DNA of 64,000 bases from CAVVEC01 sp963747105 (GTDB lineage: Bacteria; Acidobacteriota; Terriglobia; Terriglobales; Acidobacteriaceae): assembly GCA_963747105.1 (NCBI GenBank), contig CAVVEC010000016.1, forward strand, positions 434,001 through 498,000, given 5' to 3'. The position numbers and the translations under genes are program-made. Shown piece by piece: positions 15,887-23,252 of this stretch (the stretch's first letter is position 1; each line of letters starts with the position of its first letter). Under the pieces are notes generated by a model that worked only from the letters and a program-made list of their open reading frames with translations, did not search any database and was not told the DNA's origin.

Positions 15887-16095
15887 CAACAAATCTCATT
15901 GTGCGCTACGACGACGATTTCGAGCTGGACGAGATCGTTGCCACTGAGGCATATGTGCATCTTGAGCGGATGAGTCACGACTGGTTTTGCCTGATTGTCG
16001 AGCAGGGGTCGCGTCGATTGCTAGTGAATGTTGGCTGTAAAAATCGGCGGCAGAAGGCGATAGCGACCATTTACGCGGATGAGGGTACATTATGA
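15883..16095 (+). CDS. Small acidic early protein (70 aa)
   Basis: From GTG 15883 (GTGA overlap) to a stop overlapping ATG 16092. MTTNLIVRYDDDFELDEIVA is followed by beta-rich sequence (WFCLIVEQGSRRLLVNVG). Intact. I do not recognise it. Confidence 0.55.
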   Translation: MTTNLIVRYDDDFELDEIVATEAYVHLERMSHDWFCLIVEQGSRRLLVNVGCKNRRQKAIATIYADEGTL

Positions 16096-16678
16096 CCAAT
16101 CCAGAGTTCTCACGCAGACCATCGAGCGCCTGCATGCGCGGGTGCAAGGCCTCGAAGCCGATAAGGCTCGCGATCAGATCGTGCTGCGCGACCTCACGGC
16201 GCGGGCGGAGCAGCTCGCGGCCGAGGTGCGGCAGTGGAGGATCTGCGTGTACCAGGATGAAAATAAGCCGTTCGATTGGAAGCAGGATGTGTGCCCGCAC
16301 GGACGTACCCCTCCAATCGTCTGTTCTGATTGCTATCCACTGGAAACGGATGTGAAGCGGCCCGAGCATGCGACTGCGCAGTCAGTCACTCAGGCCCAAA
16401 CACTGCGCTCCGACATCAATATACCGTGCTCCTGCGGCCCTGGCGATTGCAACAAGCGGATTCTAGCGCACAACGAATATTGCACTGAGGACCGGCGCGC
16501 GTTCGAGGTCGAGGAAGATTTATTGCTAGACCGCCGCGTCTACGGCACGAGTTTCCACAAGATCGTGAATGGCAAAAAGGTCCGGGTGCATCCACGGGAC
16601 GTTCGCATCATCAATGACATGCCAAAAGATGGCAGCAACACCGAATGCATCGCATCGAAAATCAAAGGAGATCAATGA
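16092..16678 (+). CDS. Coiled-coil and Cys-cluster early protein (one frameshift)
   Basis: ATG 16092 begins MTNPEF. One C is missing near 16109, and the other frame continues TQTIERLHARVQGLEADKAR with a coiled coil to about residue 50. Then come VCPHGRTPPIVCSDCYP (CxxxC-type site) and IPCSCGPGDCNKRILAHNEY. The C-terminal part is charged. The rebuilt length is 195 residues, and it overlaps the next ATG. It may bind metal; function is unknown. Confidence 0.6.
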
Positions 16679-17106
16679 TGGGTTACCGAGACGGAGGAAG
16701 CGTGTTGGTCGGAAGGACGCTGAGTGGCCTGAAGATAGCCAACGACCGGCAGGCGCTGCTATTCCAGACCACTGACGGCGAGATCGTTGTGGATGTGGAC
16801 GCGGAGTGCTGCTCCGATACTTGGATCGAGCACGTCGAATTGCCTGCGCTCGGTTTCCCGGCGATTGTGACCGCCGTAGAGAAACTGGACATGCCGGACG
16901 GCAAGGAATCGAAGTTCCATACAGATCCAGAGTGCCTGGCGTTCTACGGCTGCAAGATCACCACGGACAAGGGTGAGATCATCATCGACTATCGCAACGA
17001 TTCCAACGGGTATTACGGCGGGTCTCTGTCGTGGCCGGGCGAATATTTCTACGGTGGCGTTTACGGACAAAACCGCTCGAAGCACGAGTGGGTCAACGTC
17101 GAGTGA
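16675..17106 (+). CDS. DUF7448 phage protein
   Basis: 143 residues, intact; starts at ATG 16675 or the adjacent ATG 16678. LVGRTLSGLKIANDRQALLF, then DAECCSDTWIEHVELPALGF and NGYYGGSLSWPGEYFYGGVY are the DUF7448 pattern. Found widely in phages; function unknown. Confidence 0.75.
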   Translation: MMGYRDGGSVLVGRTLSGLKIANDRQALLFQTTDGEIVVDVDAECCSDTWIEHVELPALGFPAIVTAVEKLDMPDGKESKFHTDPECLAFYGCKITTDKGEIIIDYRNDSNGYYGGSLSWPGEYFYGGVYGQNRSKHEWVNVE

Positions 17107-17290
17107 CGATTGTGAGCATTGATCATTTACCGCGATTGACGAGAATCGACAAAGCGCTGGCGGATCAGTCGCCGCCGAAGGTCTGGGCGCGCCGCGCGTA
17201 TTCGTGGGCGACGATGGCAGCTATTGGGTGCTCTCGGACGAGCTACGTGCGTGGCGAGCTACTCATACTTCAGAAGGACAACCGACATGA
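17103..17290 (+). CDS. Small early protein (one frameshift)
   Basis: GTG 17103 begins MTIVSIDHLPRLTRIDKALA. One C is missing near 17172, and the other frame gives GAPRVFVGDDGSYWVLSDEL, RAWRATHTSEGQPT and a TGA overlapping ATG 17287. 62 residues if restored. Function is unknown. Confidence 0.5.
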
Positions 17291-17823
17291 GCAGGCACGG
17301 TTACATCGATTTCGAAGGTGACGATCCCCTGGCCGAGGGGCGGTGGCGCGGCGCCATGCAGGCCGCCAAGCGCGGCAAACGCGGGCAGGCATTCTTTAAG
17401 GAGCTTATCGAGGCCCTTGATGCAATGCCGGTCAAGGAACTGGCGGCCCATAGCTTCACCAGGGACGGCGAAGTCTGCGCCCTTGGTTCGGTAGCCCTCA
17501 AGCGCGGGATCGATGTCAGCGAGTTCGAGACGCTGCCAGAAGATCACCCGGACGCATGGGATGACGAAATCAACCATGACGCGCTGGCGGATAAGTTCGG
17601 TATAGCTGCCTGTCTCGCCCGCGAGGTAATGTACGAGAACGACGATTGCGACCAATGGCACTGGGAAGATACCGGCGAAGTGACTCACGGTGTTCCCTAT
17701 GGATCGACGCGCAAGTATCGTACGCACGACACACCGGCCGAGCGCTGGACGCGGATGCGCGCATGGGCCGTCAGCCAGTTGGCTACTCCTACATCCGCCT
17801 CACAGCAGGAGCCACCGACATGA
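17287..17823 (+). CDS. Early protein of unknown function (178 aa)
   Basis: Intact, with ATGA overlaps at both ends. MSRHGYIDFEGDDPLAEGRW is followed by FFKELIEALDAMPVKELAAH, DGEVCALGSVALKRGIDVSE and a C-terminal half with DDEINHDALADKFGIAACLA. Helical repeats and DxxN pairs are visible but no known domain. A similar protein type recurs in phages of soil bacteria. Confidence 0.65.
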   Translation: MSRHGYIDFEGDDPLAEGRWRGAMQAAKRGKRGQAFFKELIEALDAMPVKELAAHSFTRDGEVCALGSVALKRGIDVSEFETLPEDHPDAWDDEINHDALADKFGIAACLAREVMYENDDCDQWHWEDTGEVTHGVPYGSTRKYRTHDTPAERWTRMRAWAVSQLATPTSASQQEPPT

Positions 17824-18035
17824 GCGATCCGGTTCACAAGGTCTGCGCGTATCTTCGCAGCACCGAAGAGAACTTCACCGGCTGTCGCAATTGTCCCGCG
17901 CGAGTTGAAACGTCTGCGGGTCCTGGGATGCCAGGATGTTACGCGATAGCCCAAGAGACTATTTCGGTGTGTATGGAGGCGATGGGCCAAATCGTGGCAT
18001 GGCCGTCTCATGCCAATCCAGGAGACAAGCCATGA
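17820..18035 (+). CDS. Cys-rich early protein (71 aa)
   Basis: From ATG 17820 (ATGA). HKVCAYLRSTEENFTGCRNC and GPGMPGCYAIAQETISVCME give five cysteines, including a GCRNC pair, in a small helical protein. Possible metal binding. Function is unknown. Confidence 0.6.
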   Translation: MSDPVHKVCAYLRSTEENFTGCRNCPARVETSAGPGMPGCYAIAQETISVCMEAMGQIVAWPSHANPGDKP

Positions 18036-18136
18036 TCCACCTCGCCGGCTTCCACCGCACGCTGCGGCGCTTGCTCGAAAAACCCTACCTGCCCAACCGG
18101 CGCAACTTGGTCGCGGCGGTGAGGGGAGCGGATTAG
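18032..18136 (+). CDS. Very small basic protein (34 aa)
   Basis: From ATG 18032 (ATGA overlap). MIHLAGFHRTLRRLLEKPYL then PNRRNLVAAVRGAD. Basic and helical. Supported only by coupling to the upstream gene. Confidence 0.4.
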   Translation: MIHLAGFHRTLRRLLEKPYLPNRRNLVAAVRGAD

Positions 18137-18163
18137 AGCTATTCTCGAAACAGAGTCAAAGCC

Positions 18164-18457
18164 GTGAACTATTGGTATATCCGCGAGGGAGCGGAACATG
18201 AAGTCACGCAGGAATATCAGCATCCGTCACGCGGCTGGTCAGTCTTCGTCATGTATTCCGATTACGAGGAAGCTGTCGCAGAAGTGAGCGCAGCCCGTCA
18301 GGCTGAGCAAAACGCCTTTCGCAACCGCGACAGCGCCATTGCAGAGAATGAAAAGCTCAGAGCAGCGTTGACCGATATTTCTAAAGACAATTTCCTCTAT
18401 CGATCTACGCAGATCGCAATCAACGCTCTGGCTACTGTCGATGGAGGTGGAGAGTGA
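18164..18457 (+). CDS. Early protein with coiled-coil tail (97 aa)
   Basis: From GTG 18164. MNYWYIREGAEHEVTQEYQH, then a helix EEAVAEVSAARQAEQNAFRN with AENEKLRAALTDI. The overlap with the next gene is GTGA. Intact. Function is unknown. Confidence 0.6.
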   Translation: MNYWYIREGAEHEVTQEYQHPSRGWSVFVMYSDYEEAVAEVSAARQAEQNAFRNRDSAIAENEKLRAALTDISKDNFLYRSTQIAINALATVDGGGE

Positions 18458-18669
18458 ACAGGTTTTTACGAAACATGCTCAATGATGCGCACACTAGCGT
18501 CATGCTTGAAATTGCCGCCGATTCCCACCTCAATGATATTTGCAAATGCGGCCACTTGCGCGGCGAGCATTTTAGGCGCGTATGCACGATGGAGGCGGAG
18601 CATCAGCCTTGTGAGTGCAACCGCTTCCGATTGGACTCTACTCCCAGCGGAGGATCAGAGCATGGATAA
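18454..18669 (+). CDS. Zinc-binding-type early protein (71 aa)
   Basis: From GTG 18454. ICKCGHLRGEHFRRVCTME followed by HQPCECNRFRLDS shows C-x-C-x2-H and C-x-C sites, common in small phage zinc proteins. Overlaps the next start. Function is unknown. Confidence 0.6.
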   Translation: MNRFLRNMLNDAHTSVMLEIAADSHLNDICKCGHLRGEHFRRVCTMEAEHQPCECNRFRLDSTPSGGSEHG

Positions 18670-18851
18670 GCTTCAGATGCGTGCACGGATGCTGGCCGAT
18701 GAGAATTGACAGAGGAAGAGTTTGAACGCCAAGCCCACCGTATAGCGCTCGAAGCGCATGAGGATCGGCTGCAACTATGGGAAACGGCGCTCGAACGGTG
18801 GGAGCGGCTCCAGCGCCTAGAGTCACAGTTCGATGGGGCGCGGAGTCGTGA
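18662..18851 (+). CDS. Small helical early protein (two frameshifts)
   Basis: ATG 18662: MDKLQMRARMLADEN, then TEEEFERQAHRIALEAHEDR and LQLWETALERWERLQRLESQ in the next frame. One base near 18707 and one G near 18836 restore a 63-residue protein whose TGA overlaps GTG 18848. Otherwise it would be a 15-residue peptide plus a TTG-started frame. Helical throughout. Confidence 0.5.
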
Positions 18852-19105
18852 GCCTGGGCGTCTGTTATTGCGGGGCTTACGGGGGTGGCAAGCACACGCT
18901 ATCGCAACGGTGCAAGCCTACGCCACCGGCAGTCGTTACCGATCTACAGCGGCTTGATTCCCGACTGAGCGAAGCGGCGTATCGGATGAAGAAAGCGAAC
19001 GAGGAACTTCACCTCGCTGAGGTGGCGCACCGGGAAGCGAGTGAGGCTGTCGATGCTGAGCTGGCCCGGCTGCAAGGCTTCACGAATGATAGGGGCGCGG
19101 AATGA
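18848..19105 (+). CDS. Cys motif plus coiled-coil early protein (85 aa)
   Basis: From GTG 18848 (GTGA). MSLGVCYCGAYGGGKHTLSQ with a CxC, then a long coiled coil (LDSRLSEAAYRMKKANEELH; AEVAHREASEAVDAELARLQ). Overlaps ATG 19102. Function is unknown. Confidence 0.55.
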   Translation: MSLGVCYCGAYGGGKHTLSQRCKPTPPAVVTDLQRLDSRLSEAAYRMKKANEELHLAEVAHREASEAVDAELARLQGFTNDRGAE

Positions 19106-19464
19106 GGGTGCTAGTGACCGGCGGCAGGAGCTATGACGATATGTACGTCGTGGCAATCACTCTGGCCCGGTACAAGATAGATATGTTGATCCACGGCGGG
19201 GCGCCCGGCGCAGACACCTTGGCCGATATATACGCCAAGGACAAAGGGATACCCAGATGGCCGTTTGAGGTAACCGGCGAACAGTGGAGACTGCTAGGTA
19301 AGAAGGCTGGCCCTATGCGGAACGCGCGAATGTTGGCGGAAGCCAAGCCGGATATAGTCGTGGCATTTCCTGGAGGCAACGGCACCGCAGACATGGTGAG
19401 ACAAGCCAAAGCCGCTGGCGTGCCAGTTCGCTTCGCTATTGATGCCGCAAAGGAGCCTCCTTAA
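19102..19464 (+). CDS. YspA/DUF2493 SLOG-family protein
   Basis: 120 residues, intact, last gene of the early operon. MRVLVTGGRSYDD, then LIHGGAPGADTLADIYAKD, GPMRNARMLAEAKPDIVVAF and PGGNGTADMVRQAKAAGVPV are the SLOG Rossmann-like signature. SLOG proteins bind nucleotide-derived ligands; the phage role is unknown. It converges with, and overlaps by 29 bases, the Rz1 gene on the other strand. Confidence 0.85.
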   Translation: MRVLVTGGRSYDDMYVVAITLARYKIDMLIHGGAPGADTLADIYAKDKGIPRWPFEVTGEQWRLLGKKAGPMRNARMLAEAKPDIVVAFPGGNGTADMVRQAKAAGVPVRFAIDAAKEPP

Positions 19465-19720
19465 CGTTTCTGGAAGTCTTGGACGTCGATAGCCAGCTCT
19501 GCAGCTGCTTGCACGAGGGTGTCGAGTCCTGCGCTGATGTCTGGGCCAGGAGTTCCGTCTTGCACTGCTCGAACAGGAGCGGGTCCGGGGCTGGCACCCG
19601 GAGCCTTGCCGGGAGGGGCGCTGGCTTGGGACAGTCCGCCACCGCTATAGTGCGCGACGCACAGCCGCACAGGCTCCAAAGGCTGAGCAGCAATATAGGC
19701 ATCGAGCTTGCTTTGAGCAT
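19436..19720 (-). CDS. Rz1: Rz1-like outer-membrane spanin, embedded in Rz
   Basis: 94 residues in a second frame within the Rz gene, running 25 bases past its stop. MLKASSMPILLLSLWSLCGC is a lipoprotein signal with the lipobox cysteine at residue 20. It is followed by a Pro-rich stretch (CPKPAPLPARLRVPAPDP), as in Rz1 lipoproteins. With Rz it would fuse inner and outer membranes at lysis, implying a Gram-negative host. Confidence 0.75.
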   Translation of the reverse strand: MLKASSMPILLLSLWSLCGCASRTIAVADCPKPAPLPARLRVPAPDPLLFEQCKTELLAQTSAQDSTPSCKQLQSWLSTSKTSRNVKEAPLRHQ

Positions 19721-19931
19721 CGGCGGCTCCTTGGTCGGCGGCTTGGGCTTTGGCCTGTAGGGCCGCGGTCTGTTGGGCTACGGCGGCGTCCAGCGTGCGC
19801 TTGGCCGTGGCGTCGTGCGATTCGATGGTATGAGCGCCCACCTGCCGCTCGTGCCAGGTGTACCAGCCAAAGGCGGCGAGGATGATGAGGGCGGCCGCAA
19901 TCTCGATGTAGGTACGCAGACTGCCGATCAT
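19461..19931 (-). CDS. Rz: Rz-like inner-membrane spanin
   Basis: 156 residues from ATG 19931 (ATGA overlap). It has an N-terminal signal-anchor, IEIAAALIILAAFGWYTWHE (residues 9-28), then a periplasmic coiled-coil region (AVAQQTAALQAKAQAADQGA) and a Pro/Gly-rich segment. The embedded Rz1 frame confirms the call. Last gene of the lysis cluster. Confidence 0.75.
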   Translation of the reverse strand: MIGSLRTYIEIAAALIILAAFGWYTWHERQVGAHTIESHDATAKRTLDAAVAQQTAALQAKAQAADQGAADAQSKLDAYIAAQPLEPVRLCVAHYSGGGLSQASAPPGKAPGASPGPAPVRAVQDGTPGPDISAGLDTLVQAAAELAIDVQDFQKR

Positions 19932-20125
19932 TTCTCTATCATCCTGAGCACGCGGTTCAGTTGCCCCGAGATGTCCTTGAGCACGGATATCACCTCATCA
20001 TTCGCGGCCGATTGCTGCTGGCGAATGCCCTGATCGGCGACGATCACGAAGTTGCGCAAGATGCTGAGCTTCGCCTCAATGCTCTTGGCGACCAGTCGAA
20101 TCTCGTTGAGTTCTTCGTCGCTCAC
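19928..20125 (-). CDS. Small coiled-coil protein of the lysis cluster (65 aa)
   Basis: From GTG 20125 (GTGA overlap with the membrane protein upstream) to an ATGA overlap with Rz. MSDEELNEIRLVAKSIEAKL and ANDEVISVLKDISGQLNRVL: helical, no membrane span. Perhaps a lysis accessory; function unknown. Confidence 0.55.
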   Translation of the reverse strand: MSDEELNEIRLVAKSIEAKLSILRNFVIVADQGIRQQQSAANDEVISVLKDISGQLNRVLRMIEK

Positions 20126-20481
20126 CAGTGCTTCACCTTGATGAGCACGACGGCGGTACCGATGGCGAACAACGCCGTGACCAAATGAGACACGAGGCTC
20201 TTGGTCGTGGCCCGCCATTTGCCGCTGTCGGTGTCCTTGCGCTTCTGCTCGATCTGAGCATTGACGAGCGCCGCAAGCCTGGTGGCGCTGAGGCCGTCCA
20301 GGATCTTCTGCTGTCCTCGAAGCACCTGCATGATGCCACGGTGATTGACATCCGCCTGGATGCGCTGGCGCTCGAGCGTTGCGAGGAGCTCAAGCCGCCA
20401 TTGGAGCTCGCCGGGCGTCTGCGCGATGCTGCGTAGCCGGCGCATGGTGTCATCGCCCGAGAGTTTGAAGTTATCGTCCAC
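20122..20481 (-). CDS. C-terminally anchored membrane protein, holin candidate
   Basis: 119 residues from GTG 20481. Helical, with basic cytoplasmic-type sequence (LRSIAQTPGELQWRLELLAT) and one C-terminal transmembrane helix, HLVTALFAIGTAVVLIKV (about 99-116). It lies within the lysis cluster. It could be a pinholin-type or antiholin protein; the 68-residue neighbour is the other candidate. Confidence 0.55.
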   Translation of the reverse strand: MDDNFKLSGDDTMRRLRSIAQTPGELQWRLELLATLERQRIQADVNHRGIMQVLRGQQKILDGLSATRLAALVNAQIEQKRKDTDSGKWRATTKSLVSHLVTALFAIGTAVVLIKVKHW

Positions 20482-20486
20482 ACGCG

Positions 20487-20693
20487 CTAGACATCCCGAA
20501 AGGTGTTGTAAAGACCGATACAGAACGTGATCATGCCAGCGATCCCGAGCAATATGCCGCGATACTTGGCCGGGATCTCATGACCGTACTGCGCGCACAG
20601 GTTCTCGATGGCGGCACCGATGCCCGTGGCAATCCCTAGAGCCTTGGTCCGATGCAACCAAATGTATGCCAACTTCGCTTTGAGCCAGTTCAT
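20487..20693 (-). CDS. Small membrane protein, probable holin
   Basis: 68 residues from ATG 20693 (ATGA overlap with the endolysin stop). Two hydrophobic segments: ALGIATGIGAAIENL (18-32) and GILLGIAGMITFCIGLYN (47-64), with a basic N-terminus. The size and the place next to the endolysin fit a class II/III holin. Confidence 0.6.
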   Translation of the reverse strand: MNWLKAKLAYIWLHRTKALGIATGIGAAIENLCAQYGHEIPAKYRGILLGIAGMITFCIGLYNTFRDV

Positions 20694-21325
20694 GCGAATG
20701 ACCCTCCGGCGTTGCCGTAAGCCCCGATGAGCTTCGCGATCTGCTCAGTCGGCTGCCCCGCGGTCGATGAGGGCAGGCTTGCCCAAAGGTGCCCGCACTT
20801 GGCGATCGCGGCCTCGATCTGTCCTGCCTCTACGAGCGGTAGCGCACCGACTTGGCGGATCAGCAGCGTGGCCGCAGTGTCCTGGCTATCCTTGCTGAAG
20901 TCGGGGAGGTTCAATTCCCGTTTGCAGCCAAGCCAGGTCGCCTTCTCGATCTGGTACGCGCCCGCTGCTGTCGTGTGGCCGAACTTCGTGACCGCCCCCG
21001 GCCAGCCCAGGCACGCCGGATGGTCGGAGAAGTCCGTAATGGTGAAGGCATAGCCGAACACCACGGCCCACGGATCACCCGCAAGCGCAGTGCCTTCGCT
21101 CACGCGCAGCATCGATAGAAATGCCGCTAGGTTGGCGTCCATCGAGTGTTTCGTGAGCCAATGGCCCATGAGCACGCCGAACACCAAGCACACGAAGCCG
21201 ATGAGCCATGCAGTGTGGGCTTTTATCCAGCCCTGGGCAGCGGCCTCGTCCGCTTCGAGCTTGCCGAGCTCGGTCTTGACATCGGTCATTGCAACCTTTG
21301 CGTCATTCTCGATTGGATCAGTCAT
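20690..21325 (-). CDS. Endolysin, GH104 (lambda R-type) with signal-anchor
   Basis: 211 residues. An N-terminal transmembrane segment, HTAWLIGFVCLVFGVLMGHW (about 37-56), suggests membrane anchoring or a SAR-type lysin. The catalytic part begins NLAAFLSMLRVSEGT and has FTITDFSDHPACLGW, TTAAGAYQIEKATWLG, FSKDSQDTAATLLI and CGHLWASLPSS, the pattern of lambda R-type transglycosylases; Glu in VSEGT is the likely catalytic residue. It cleaves peptidoglycan at lysis. Confidence 0.8.
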   Translation of the reverse strand: MTDPIENDAKVAMTDVKTELGKLEADEAAAQGWIKAHTAWLIGFVCLVFGVLMGHWLTKHSMDANLAAFLSMLRVSEGTALAGDPWAVVFGYAFTITDFSDHPACLGWPGAVTKFGHTTAAGAYQIEKATWLGCKRELNLPDFSKDSQDTAATLLIRQVGALPLVEAGQIEAAIAKCGHLWASLPSSTAGQPTEQIAKLIGAYGNAGGSFA

Positions 21326-21335
21326 TTAGTCCTCC

Positions 21336-23252
21336 TTAAGTGGCAATGCTGCCCTGCTGCTTCATGATCTGCAGAATGAGTGCAACCATCTCACTGGTTT
21401 GCGTGAGCGATGCGGTAGCACCTGGGAAATTGGTAGTAAGGGCAGCACCCGTCGGTGTACCGAATCCGTTGATCTGTGCCGCGTAGTTTGAATCCAGGGA
21501 GCCTAACCCCACGCCCCCGGTAACGCCGCTGACCGTGATGTTCGGCGGATAGCCGACAATCCAATTGCCTTGCGTGACGCTCCCCACGGTGAGCACCGTC
21601 GCGCCCAAACGGAACTGCGAAAATCCGTCGATCTTGCCGGGAATGCTGATGCCACCGGCCGGCGCCTTCTCGCTGATCGGGTCAACGGTCCAGTTATAGG
21701 GATAGGTGTTCGCATCGGCGAACGCGATGGCGAACATCGAGGCATTACATCGAAACCCTCTGATGTTCCATCCGATGTGAGCGAGTGAGGTGCTGGATGT
21801 GTCGGAGAAAACGCCATACTTTGGTCCGCCCGCATCGTCAATACGCATGCCATCGATGGTGTTGAAGTTCGATGGATTGCCTTTGCTCGGATCGATGTAG
21901 ATAGCCGAACGGCCGTTCAAGTTGAAACAGAACGCATCCCGGAAACTCATGTCCGAGGCGCCCTCAAGATGCACGCAATCGGAAGTCGAGCTAGCTCCGT
22001 TCATAATCATCTGCGAGTCCGGCGCGCCACCTATTGTCATGGACACATTGCCGGTCGCGATCAATCCCGGGATTATCGATGAAACATTCGCGTAATTGCC
22101 CGAAGTGATTGCAAGACAGCAATTGCCGGCGCCCGCAGCGCCATAATTGCTAAAATACCCGGTCTCGATCGGCAAGCCCTCGCTGCCGTAGTTATAGATA
22201 CAGGCAATGCTGAAATAGCCGACCATACGTGGGCGGACGATGCGATTGACGAGCGATTGCGAGGGGCTGTTGCGTGCGAGCAAGATGCCGATCTTGGGGA
22301 TATTGACCGGCACCGGAAACAGCTGCGTCGTGATGGTCATGTCGATGAACGATATCGTGATGTTTCCGGTGCAATCGAAGCCGATCGAATTGTGATTAAG
22401 AATGCACCCGGCTGGCGGATGCCCTGCAATGTCGGGCTTGAAGTTGCGCCAGATCACAGGGGGCGTATTCCCCGTCCCGGCATAGGTGCAGTTGATCGGG
22501 TTGTTGAGCAGATACGGCCCGCTGCCTTGGGAGTTATAGGTGACGGTCCCGCCGCCTGCCGCGATGCAGGCGTTATAGGCCGCTTGGAAGGCCCCATCCA
22601 TTGGCGTCACGCCCGGAAGGGCATTGTAGCCGTAGCGGTCCACATCGAAGTACGGCTTATAGGGATTGACTATGCCGCTCTCGCCCGCGAGGGCCGGATA
22701 GAAGAAATTGCCCAAATTGCTGCCGCCGAGCAATCCGTTGAATCCCGACTGGGTGAGCGGCGTCGGTGTGAGCGTCCCGACGCCTGGGAGTCCTGTTACC
22801 GTATCGAATACCAAGCCCATCCCTAAACGCTGAGCGGGCGGCGGCAACACGGGCCACGGCGTGCCCTCAGTGTCCGGCCCATGGATGCCGAACTGGTAGG
22901 TGAGCCGGTACATATCCGAGGAGAGCCGCGTGCCACGGTCGGATGCATTCGTGGCGTTCTCGGGGTAGTAAGCCCCGAGATTCGCAAAGTTGGTCGGCTG
23001 CGTCTGCGGCAGGAGCGAGCGGATATCGACCGTGGTGCCGAGTGTCGGAGGCGTGGTGAAGGTCACTTGGCCGCCCTGGATGCTCGGAGTGAAGCTGATC
23101 GTAAAGCCGATGTTCTGCTGGGTGTAATTGCCACCGATGATGAAGCCCACCACAAGATCGGTGACGGCGGTGATCAGGAACGGGAAGTTGTAGACGGTCG
23201 CGGCGCCGTTGCCGGGCGTCTGGACCCATGTTGGGACAACACTGACGGTCAT
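21336..23252 (-). CDS. Tail fibre/tailspike with T7-type anchor
   Basis: 638 residues, intact. The N-terminus (residues 1-125) is a T7 tail-fibre-like anchor: GAATVYNFPFLITAVTDLVV, GGQVTFTTPPTLGTTVDIRS, LPQTQPTNFANLGAYYPEN. The body is a Gly/Ser/Asn-rich beta-helix (GAFQAAYNACIAAGGGTVTY near 220) of the pectate-lyase type. The C-terminal 40 residues are helical (TSEMVALILQIMKQQG). It overlaps the gp16-like stop by ATGA. Likely the main receptor-binding depolymerase. Confidence 0.8.
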   Translation of the reverse strand: MTVSVVPTWVQTPGNGAATVYNFPFLITAVTDLVVGFIIGGNYTQQNIGFTISFTPSIQGGQVTFTTPPTLGTTVDIRSLLPQTQPTNFANLGAYYPENATNASDRGTRLSSDMYRLTYQFGIHGPDTEGTPWPVLPPPAQRLGMGLVFDTVTGLPGVGTLTPTPLTQSGFNGLLGGSNLGNFFYPALAGESGIVNPYKPYFDVDRYGYNALPGVTPMDGAFQAAYNACIAAGGGTVTYNSQGSGPYLLNNPINCTYAGTGNTPPVIWRNFKPDIAGHPPAGCILNHNSIGFDCTGNITISFIDMTITTQLFPVPVNIPKIGILLARNSPSQSLVNRIVRPRMVGYFSIACIYNYGSEGLPIETGYFSNYGAAGAGNCCLAITSGNYANVSSIIPGLIATGNVSMTIGGAPDSQMIMNGASSTSDCVHLEGASDMSFRDAFCFNLNGRSAIYIDPSKGNPSNFNTIDGMRIDDAGGPKYGVFSDTSSTSLAHIGWNIRGFRCNASMFAIAFADANTYPYNWTVDPISEKAPAGGISIPGKIDGFSQFRLGATVLTVGSVTQGNWIVGYPPNITVSGVTGGVGLGSLDSNYAAQINGFGTPTGAALTTNFPGATASLTQTSEMVALILQIMKQQGSIAT

